A stretch of DNA of 12,886 nucleotides from JAWLFI01 sp041685645 (lineage in GTDB: Bacteria > Bacteroidota > Bacteroidia > Chitinophagales > Saprospiraceae): NCBI GenBank assembly GCA_041685645.1, contig JAWLFI010000066.1, positions 1 to 12,886 on the forward strand. The letters run 5' to 3'. Positions 8,019-12,886 of this stretch are shown in pieces. Positions within the stretch are counted from its first letter, which is position 1, and each line of letters begins with the position of its first letter. The notes under the pieces are model-generated. The model worked only from the letters and a program-made list of their open reading frames with translations. It made no database searches and was not told the DNA's origin. Made by a program: the position numbers and the translations under genes.

Positions 8019-8237
8019 GCTTTCCCCAATGGGTAGAATTCAATCCATATTTTCCTGGATCTTCCCGACAGAGTTTTTTTTACCTCTGGAATTTTATTCT
8101 CTTATTTGTGAGTTTTTACTTTTCCCATGAGAAAGTTGTGGATTAAAAAAATAGATATGCGGTTATGATCATTTCGATATTAAAGTCTATCAAAAATTAA
8201 TTATATTGAGTGCTATTACAAAACCAAAACATAAGTT
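8019..8237. other. AT-rich gene-free spacer upstream of the small membrane protein
   Basis: Mostly AT-rich DNA with homopolymer runs (eight T near 8074, seven A near 8146) and no frame that resembles a protein. It should contain the promoter of the following gene, but no good TAnnTTTG was found. TATATTGA near 8202 is the nearest and is poor. Confidence 0.4.
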
Positions 8238-8513
8238 ATGGAAAATGCCATGCAAGAGAATCCCATGAATAGAGATGAACAGGCGCCGGTAATTAGTGTA
8301 AAAGACTGGCTGATTACTTTAGTGATTGCTGCTATACCCATTGTTGGATTGATATTCTTATTTCTATGGGGCTTCGGTTCAGACACCAATCCCAACAAGG
8401 CGAACTGGGCGAAAGGGGCATTGCTATTTTATGCCATTTTCATTGCTCTATACGTGATAATTTTTGTTTTCATTTTTGGAGGCTTGGCTTTTTTGGGTAG
8501 TATGAATGGGTAG
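8238..8513 (+). CDS. Small conserved membrane protein with two helices
   Basis: A 91-residue protein. Residues 1-22 are polar and Met/Glu-rich. Two hydrophobic helices follow (about 25-47 and 61-88), separated by a polar loop, GSDTNPNKANWAKG. I recognise the pattern 'WLITLVIAAIPIVG...W.FG..TNP.KANWAK' from small uncharacterised membrane proteins of Bacteroidota and Firmicutes. No function is known to me. It has clear boundaries (ATG at 8238, TAG at 8511-8513), helix-loop-helix composition and no overlap with other genes, so it is probably real. It stands alone between repeat copy B and a convergent gene-free region. Confidence 0.75.
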   Translation: MENAMQENPMNRDEQAPVISVKDWLITLVIAAIPIVGLIFLFLWGFGSDTNPNKANWAKGALLFYAIFIALYVIIFVFIFGGLAFLGSMNG

Positions 8514-8853
8514 GGTTTACTTTATAGGAATCCTTTGCAGATGAATCCGGACGGAAAGGACGAAACGTCAGCCGCCCGAAATAATGTACCGTTTTATCAA
8601 TTGTAGGGGGTAAATCTTTCGTCCGCTGCAATAAATTCGGCTTACCTCAAGCATCATACTCTATTCCCAATTTTATGACAGAGGCAACACAGGGACCATA
8701 AGATTACTAATAAAGTGTCTTGGATTAGATCCGCTTTCGCTAGGGTTGTCTGCGGATACGGCTGACTTTTAGGCTGAGCAATAGATATTAAGTTAAAGAC
8801 AAGGCCTTTTGAGCATATAGTATGCGCTGCAATCAATTCAATAATAGAGTGTC
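8514..8853. other. Gene-free convergent region with weak repeats
   Basis: 340 nt between two convergent stop codons with no convincing gene; a 60-codon minus-strand frame (8654-8836) has no recognisable character. It contains an 8-bp inverted repeat, GGACGAAA (8558-8565) against TTTCGTCC (8617-8624). It also has a 15-bp direct repeat with one mismatch, CGCTGCAATAAATTC (8624-8638) and CGCTGCAATCAATTC (8825-8839). A small palindrome, GCATATAGTATGC, lies at 8813-8825. No intrinsic terminator was found for either flanking gene. Confidence 0.5.
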
Positions 8854-9276
8854 CTAACCGTACCGTTTTTTCATATCTCGTACTGATCTTTCAACGAGAA
8901 CCTTTAGTGTGTCGATATCTATATCCGATAATCTTTTTACATACAAGCAGGAGGCGCCTGTTGAATACTTTCCCAGCTTGCTCATGATATCATTGTATTT
9001 TTCAAAACCGGCGGTGATATAAATGCTGAGGTTGTTTTTTCTCGGTGAAAATCCGGTAAGGAACCAGTCGCCTTCGCGCCCGCTATCATATTTGTAGTGG
9101 TATCTGCCAAAGCCGATAAGGCTGGATCCCCACATCTTCGGCTCATAAGCTGACCAGGTAGTCATCAGCTCGATGAGTTGAAGGCTGTCCTTTTTTTTCT
9201 GCTCATCGGCCACCTGGGCATTAATAAAGTCTATCGGATCGACTTCTGTCGTCTTGGTTTTATTTTCTTTTGCCAT
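8854..9276 (-). CDS. DUF1801 domain protein (YdhG-like)
   Basis: A 140-residue soluble protein with no signal peptide. The core (about 35-138) matches the DUF1801/YdhG fold: ELMTTWSAYEPKMWGSSLIGFGRYHYKY, then the GDWFLTGFSPRKNNLSIYI strand pair, KLGKYSTGASCLYVKRLSDID, and the final helix with VRDMKKRYG. The family is related in fold to the frataxin/YdhG superfamily and its biochemical function is unknown. The N-terminal ~20 residues are lysine/threonine-rich and probably disordered. The gene points the same way as tlpA but is separated from it by 127 nt and a terminator, so it is probably transcribed alone. Confidence 0.88.
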   Translation of the reverse strand: MAKENKTKTTEVDPIDFINAQVADEQKKKDSLQLIELMTTWSAYEPKMWGSSLIGFGRYHYKYDSGREGDWFLTGFSPRKNNLSIYITAGFEKYNDIMSKLGKYSTGASCLYVKRLSDIDIDTLKVLVERSVRDMKKRYG

Positions 9277-9361
9277 TTGTCAGATATTATTAGAACTTAT
9301 TCCATTTTAGGGACCCTCCAAAGTGTACCATTGATCTATTAGAGAGATTGACCTTCTACTC

Positions 9362-9391
9362 AAAAAGCGGAAACAAATGACCGACTTCCGC
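9362..9391 (-). terminator. Rho-independent terminator of the tlpA-like gene
   Basis: On the minus strand GCGGAA (9391-9386) pairs with TTCCGC (9372-9367) across a 13-nt loop, followed by five T (9366-9362). It starts 13 nt after the tlpA-like stop codon. The stem is only 6 bp and the loop large, so moderate efficiency is expected. Confidence 0.6.
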
Positions 9392-9403
9392 ATTGGGGCA
9401 GGA

Positions 9404-9895
9404 TTATTCCACCATCGCGGCTCGCATTTTGTCTTCTAATTCATATTCAGCGCCCGGAGTATATCCATTGTGGCTGTATATGATTTGGCCTTCTTTATTT
9501 ACCAAAAAGGTTTGCGGAATCGACCTGAAGTTGAGGGCGCGCTGTACGTTTTGATTAGAGTCGGTTAAAATGGTGTAAGGCCAGTTTTTTTGCTCTACCA
9601 TAGGAATGACTTTTCGGCCCGTTCGGCTATCGTCTATGCTTACGGCCACTAGCTCCACTCCAAATTCGTCTTGCCAATCGGGATATATTTCGTAAATCGC
9701 ATCTAGTTCTGTTTTACAAGGCTTGCACCATGTGGCCCAAAAACTCAAAATAGTGAAGTGCCCCTGATTGGTGTATTCCTTGAGGTTGACTCGCTTTCCT
9801 TCTAGGTCTTGAACATCAACATCAGGTACAGATTTCTGACCAGACAGCATATTCGTGGTGAAAAGTATGAGCAGAAAAGGTATTAAGTATTTCAT
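9404..9895 (-). CDS. TlpA-like periplasmic thioredoxin (disulfide oxidoreductase)
   Basis: 163 residues from the ATG at 9895. The frame is open for 25 more codons, to 9970, but that extension is charged, unlike any signal peptide, and would bury the true one. Residues 1-19 form a signal peptide (MKYLIPFLLILFTTNMLSG, cleavage near Gln20). The mature part is a TlpA/ResA-type thioredoxin fold with WCKPC (Cys57, Cys60), the SIDD strand, and cis-Pro127 in SIPQTF. These are its only cysteines. Such proteins reduce or shuffle disulfides in the periplasm. The gene is divergent from the DUF6029-omp28 pair with 140 nt between starts. A weak -7-like TACATTTA lies on the minus strand at 9923-9916. An oxidising or peroxide-reducing role is possible but not indicated. 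Confidence 0.92.
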   Translation of the reverse strand: MKYLIPFLLILFTTNMLSGQKSVPDVDVQDLEGKRVNLKEYTNQGHFTILSFWATWCKPCKTELDAIYEIYPDWQDEFGVELVAVSIDDSRTGRKVIPMVEQKNWPYTILTDSNQNVQRALNFRSIPQTFLVNKEGQIIYSHNGYTPGAEYELEDKMRAAMVE

Positions 9896-10035
9896 ATCTC
9901 TTGTATTGTGAAGTCTAAATGTAAGGAAGATTACTTGCTTTTCGGATTCCGAGAAGAAATATATGTACAATATTCATTTTCCTTCTATATTAGAGCCGTC
10001 ATTAACATAAAATTAACGAAGAATGGATAAATCGT

Positions 10036-11709
10036 ATGAAGGGTAAAATAATTTTCGTGATCGTTTTTTCGTGTGTCCTCTCTTTTGGAGCGCAGGGGCA
10101 GAATGGAGGAAACTACTTTTCAGGAAGTCTGGAGGCCAATGGAAATGCTTTTATACGAGATGCGAGAATCGGGGCAGCAAATACGCCGCAATACGATCAC
10201 CAATTGTACGGAGCAGATGCCTGGTTCGATATGCGATATACTCAGTCGGGATTTAATGTAGGGTTCAGATTCGATGTATTCAACAACTCCAATTTATTGA
10301 ACCCATTGGATTCCTACACCGACGAAGGCATTGGTATGTGGTACATCAATAAAAAAATTGACAAATTGGATGTCACAGTGGGTTATATCTATGACCAGAT
10401 TGGTTCGGGTATGATGTTTCGGTCGTATGAAGTGAGGCCTCTACTCATCGATAATGCTTTAATCGGTCTTAGGCTCGAATATGAGTTGTTACCCAATTGG
10501 CGAATCAAGGCATTCACCGGCCGACAAAAGCAGCAATTTGATACCTATCGCCCGGTAGTGGTAGGCGGAAGTTTTGAAGGCTTTATCAGTGGCGGCGGAG
10601 GAGATAAAACCTATTGGTCTTTGTCTCCGGGTATTGGAATAGTCAATCGCACACTGGATGACGCCACAATGAATGACCTGGTATCTGATCTACGGACTTA
10701 TACGCCAACAGACAGTGTGGGAGCGAATTATAACACCTATGCTTTTAATGCGTTCAATACACTTTCTGTAGGACGCTTTACCTGGTACGCAGAAGCTGCG
10801 TATAAGTCTGAAGAATTGTTTTTTGATCCCTTTGCTGAAAAAACCAATTGGGATGGATCTACGACTTTAGGGAAATATTTGTCCAGTGATGGGCATTTAT
10901 TGTATTCCTCTTTAAGTTATGCGAGTGGTGGTTTAGGAGTGACTCTAGATTTGAGGCAAATGAATAATTTTGAGTTTCGCATTTCTCCTTTTTCTCAACA
11001 ATTACAGGGGCTGATGAATTTCATCCCCCCATTGGCTCGGCAAAATACCTTTAGGCTCAACGCCAGGTATAATGCAGTCCCCCAGTTTTTAGGCGAAAAT
11101 GCCGCACAATTAGACGTGAATTACTCCTTGTCTAGGAAACTCAACCTCTCATTTAATGGTTCGCTAATCAATGATTTAGATAACAACCCATTATATAGGG
11201 AAATGTACTTTGATGTAGCCTATAAGAAACCCCGGACTTACACCTTTACCGGAGGGTTGCAGATGCAGTTGTACAATCAAAGAGTGTACGAACTCAAGGG
11301 CGATGCAGGCGCGGTACAAACCATCACTCCCTTTGTAGACTTCTTGTACAAGTTTTCCAGAAGGCATTCACTTAGGGTAGAGGCCCAGTATATGTACACC
11401 GGATCGGATTGGACCGGAGAGGTTAAGGGAGGAGATGTATATCGCGAATTTGGCGACTGGATGTTTTTGCAAGCCGAATATAGTATTGCTCCTCATTGGA
11501 CGATATTTGCCTCCGACATGTATAATGTCGTACCGGAAAAAACTGAAGACATTCACTACTATAGCTTCGGCTTTGCTTACAGCAAGGGCGCGAATCGGAT
11601 CGGACTGTCCTGGGTGAAACAGGTGGAAGGAGTGGTTTGTACCGGAGGGGTGTGCCGTTTAGAGCCGGCTTTTAATGGAGTGAGATTGAATGTAAACGCA
11701 AACTTTTAA
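10036..11709 (+). CDS. DUF6029 family outer-membrane beta-barrel protein
   Basis: 557 residues with an N-terminal signal peptide (about 1-21, ending FGAQGQ). The mature chain is rich in alternating aromatic/polar strands (WFDMRYTQSGFNVGFRFDVF, LRVEAQYMYTG, YYSFGFAYSKG). It ends in LNVNANF, with the C-terminal phenylalanine expected of BAM-assembled barrels. N-terminal features (SLEANGNAFIRD, LYGADAWFDMRY, GFISGGGGDK) fit the Bacteroidota DUF6029 family, whose function I do not know. The mature protein has just two cysteines, Cys535 and Cys540, in VVCTGGVCRLEPA, next to the last predicted strand. They could form a disulfide at the barrel edge. The omp28-like gene follows after 4 nt, so the two are one operon. 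The divergent neighbour is a TlpA thioredoxin. Confidence 0.85.
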   Translation: MKGKIIFVIVFSCVLSFGAQGQNGGNYFSGSLEANGNAFIRDARIGAANTPQYDHQLYGADAWFDMRYTQSGFNVGFRFDVFNNSNLLNPLDSYTDEGIGMWYINKKIDKLDVTVGYIYDQIGSGMMFRSYEVRPLLIDNALIGLRLEYELLPNWRIKAFTGRQKQQFDTYRPVVVGGSFEGFISGGGGDKTYWSLSPGIGIVNRTLDDATMNDLVSDLRTYTPTDSVGANYNTYAFNAFNTLSVGRFTWYAEAAYKSEELFFDPFAEKTNWDGSTTLGKYLSSDGHLLYSSLSYASGGLGVTLDLRQMNNFEFRISPFSQQLQGLMNFIPPLARQNTFRLNARYNAVPQFLGENAAQLDVNYSLSRKLNLSFNGSLINDLDNNPLYREMYFDVAYKKPRTYTFTGGLQMQLYNQRVYELKGDAGAVQTITPFVDFLYKFSRRHSLRVEAQYMYTGSDWTGEVKGGDVYREFGDWMFLQAEYSIAPHWTIFASDMYNVVPEKTEDIHYYSFGFAYSKGANRIGLSWVKQVEGVVCTGGVCRLEPAFNGVRLNVNANF

Positions 11710-11713
11710 ACAG

Positions 11714-12559
11714 ATGAAGAGAAATCAGATTGGAATACTATGCTTTTTGGCCTTTCTCTTGAGCTATGGATGTGAAGAAATTCCACCGGAGATTCCACCC
11801 ATTCAAGCGCCATCCGGAAATAAGAACGTTTTGATTGAGGAGTTTTCCGGCGTCCAATGCTCTAATTGTCCGGTGGGAGATGCTAAAATTAATGATTTGA
11901 GGTCCCTGTATGAAGGGCGGGTGTTTTCGATCACCATGCACGCCTATGCTACACAAGTATTATCTGCGCCTATGTCAGACAGTCGCTATGACTATCGAAC
12001 AGATGCTGCCGAGGCGATTATTGATTACTTGGGAGAGGTGTCTGGAATTCCTGCAGCTGCAGTAAATCGCGTTCAATTTGACGGGCAGTCGGGTCTGTTA
12101 TCTCCTCCAAATCAATGGTCCAGTCATGTGGAGAAGGAATTGGAAAAAGAGGCGAAGGCAAGTTTGTTCTTGACTACGGATTACGATTCTGACAGCCGAC
12201 TCCTGGAGATAGAGGTGCGGATTGAGGCACAGAGTAATCTGGAGGGTGACATAAGGATTCATTTAGGAATTATCGAAGACCATCTGGTAGATGCCCAAAT
12301 TGACGGCACAATGAAAATAGAGAATTATGAGCACAATCACATTTTAAGGGATTATGTGACTGGAAATCTTGGGGATAATGTCCGATCGCGTTTGTCACAG
12401 GGTGAAGTCTGGACACGAGATTACCGATATACAGTTCCCGAGGAGGACGGATGGTGGGTGGCAGAGCACCTGCATCTGGTTGGCTTTGTTTCCAATATAA
12501 CAGAGGAAAGCAGGGAAGTCCTTCAGGTCACAGAGGTGCAATTTTACGATCCCGAATAA
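11714..12559 (+). CDS. Omp28-like lipoprotein with thioredoxin-type CxxC
   Basis: 281 residues. A lipoprotein signal ends in the lipobox LSYGC, with Cys20 the lipidated residue, followed by a proline-rich linker (EEIPPEIPPIQAP). The next region has a thioredoxin-like start: NVLIEEFSGVQCSNCP, with Cys49 and Cys52, and later GIPAAAVNR, where Pro fits the cis-proline position. The C-terminal half (about 145-281) is a beta-rich domain of the Omp28/Omp28-related kind (LHLVGFVSNITEESREVLQVTEV). No other cysteines occur in the mature part. It is probably in the outer membrane. The start lies 4 nt after the DUF6029 stop, so translation is probably coupled. The pair points to a protein pair acting together at the outer membrane. 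The family function is unsettled; disulfide chemistry is inference. Confidence 0.88.
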   Translation: MKRNQIGILCFLAFLLSYGCEEIPPEIPPIQAPSGNKNVLIEEFSGVQCSNCPVGDAKINDLRSLYEGRVFSITMHAYATQVLSAPMSDSRYDYRTDAAEAIIDYLGEVSGIPAAAVNRVQFDGQSGLLSPPNQWSSHVEKELEKEAKASLFLTTDYDSDSRLLEIEVRIEAQSNLEGDIRIHLGIIEDHLVDAQIDGTMKIENYEHNHILRDYVTGNLGDNVRSRLSQGEVWTRDYRYTVPEEDGWWVAEHLHLVGFVSNITEESREVLQVTEVQFYDPE

Positions 12560-12586
12560 GTAAAATTTCTCACTGATGTGTCGTGT

Positions 12587-12648
12587 AAGGGGGCGACAGG
12601 GCCGGAGCGCAGCGAACGGGTCCCGATCCGCTGCCATTACCACTGAAT
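12587..12648 (+). repeat. Structured repeat, copy D (short, inverted relative to copy C)
   Basis: The last 24 nt (12625-12648: GATCC, then TGCCATTACCACTGAAT two bases later) match the reverse complement of 12770-12793 at 21 of 24 positions. Upstream, CGGGTCCCG (12617-12625) resembles the GGGTCCCG of the copy A core, and GCAGCG (12609-12614) pairs with CGCTGC (12629-12634). It lacks the GGGGTCGGG half of the core, so it is either a diverged or a deleted copy. It starts 28 nt after the omp28-like stop. Confidence 0.5.
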
Positions 12649-12769
12649 AGGTATCGAAAAGCCGCAGTTTATTTTAGTTCAGCTTAAGGCGAGAGGAAGG
12701 AGCCGAGCACTGGCTCTATCTGAAGAGCAACGCAGAGTAGAAAAAAAGATCGTGAGCTGGTCTGAAAGA
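12649..12769. other. Gene-free spacer between inverted repeat copies D and C
   Basis: 121 nt enclosed by inverted copies D and C. No open frame looks like a protein. One small hairpin is visible (GAGCC around 12699 against GGCTC around 12715). The whole stretch from 12560 to the window edge holds no gene. Confidence 0.4.
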
Positions 12770-12886
12770 ATTTAGTGGTAATGGCATTGGATCGAGGACG
12801 GAACCCCGAAAGCACCCGACCCCGAGCGCCCTGTAGTAGAGGAGTTCCTCCATTTCCCGGAAATCAGGGCGCGGTCCCGGCGGAGG
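12770..12886 (-). repeat. Structured GC-rich repeat, copy C, with three-way-junction fold (cut by window edge)
   Basis: Read on the minus strand, the 30-nt core lies at 12823-12794 (GGGGTCGGG, 7-nt spacer, GGGGTTCCGTCCTC). Before it, GCGCCCTG (12826-12833) pairs with CAGGGCGC (12865-12872), enclosing two further hairpins: GAGGA/TCCTC at 12839-12850 and ATTTC/GAAAT at 12852-12864. After the core comes the TGCCATTACCACT segment shared with copy D. The outer end lies beyond the window, so the opening GTGCCCCC module cannot be assessed. Confidence 0.65.

Noticed and set aside
7858..8146. Small open frames across repeat copy B on both strands
   Set aside because: They are read through the structured repeat, start with poor codons and have proline/arginine-rich translations typical of non-coding GC-rich DNA.
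9323..9331. TACACTTTG (minus strand) as promoter of the DUF1801 gene
   Set aside because: It has three instead of two bases between TA and TTTG and no clear -33 partner.
9896..9970. N-terminal 25-codon extension of the TlpA-like protein
   Set aside because: The extension is charged and would place the clear signal peptide (MKYLIPFLLILF...) internally, so the ATG at 9895 was preferred.
9986..9993. TATATTAG as -7 promoter element of the DUF6029-omp28 operon
   Set aside because: Seven of eight positions match TAnnTTTG, but no TTG lies at the right distance upstream; in AT-rich DNA this is weak evidence.
12560..12886. Known structured RNA (RNase P, tmRNA, 6S) or riboswitch at the right end
   Set aside because: The stems are notable, but none of the conserved sequence blocks of these RNAs that I know are present, and the same core occurs in two other places in the window.
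1..12886. CRISPR array, prophage, integrative element or secretion-system cluster
   Set aside because: No regularly spaced repeats, no integrase, transposase or structural phage genes, and only one T9SS cargo domain; the genes are ordinary chromosomal ones.

Overview
The window looks like chromosomal DNA of a Bacteroidota bacterium, most likely of the Saprospiria/Lewinella type. The clues are a type IX secretion (T9SS) C-terminal sorting domain at the left edge, promoters of the Bacteroidota form (TTG about 20 nt before TAnnTTTG), no Shine-Dalgarno sites, a Bacteroidota-type tail-specific protease, and a DUF6029/Omp28 gene pair. The class-level guess is inference; the phylum is well supported. 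No transposase, phage gene, CRISPR array, tRNA or rRNA was found.

Layout. 1-594: 3' end of a secreted T9SS cargo protein. 595-1305: gene-free, dense in palindromes and structured GC-rich repeat DNA (repeat copy A), ending in the hppA promoter. 1306-3591: hppA, a membrane ion-pumping pyrophosphatase, closed by a strong intrinsic terminator. 3749-5947: prc, with its own near-perfect promoter. 5974-7851: a Uup-type ABC-F ATPase starting at TTG 26 nt after prc and probably cotranscribed with it. 7852-8237: gene-free, with repeat copy B immediately behind the ABC-F gene. 8238-8513: small two-helix membrane protein. 8514-8853: gene-free and convergent. 8854-9276 (minus): DUF1801 protein. 9404-9895 (minus): TlpA-like thioredoxin with a terminator. 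10036-11709 and 11714-12559 (plus, 4 nt apart): DUF6029 outer-membrane protein and Omp28-like lipoprotein, divergent from tlpA. 12560-12886: gene-free, with repeat copies D and C in inverted arrangement and a three-way-junction fold at the window edge.

Two points stand out. First, three GC-rich intergenic blocks (A, B, C) share a rigid core, GGGGTCGGG-N7-GGGGTNCCGTNCTC: 21 of 23 defined positions are identical in all three and the spacer is exactly 7 nt. The flanking DNA varies in sequence but is rich in hairpins, which suggests a dispersed structured element. Second, in the tlpA / DUF6029 / omp28 cluster every cysteine of the mature proteins, apart from the lipid-anchor cysteine, lies in a close pair (CKPC, CTGGVC, CSNC). 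This suggests an envelope thiol-redox relay.

The rest is housekeeping: energy conservation from pyrophosphate, periplasmic proteolysis, and ribosome-associated ABC-F function.
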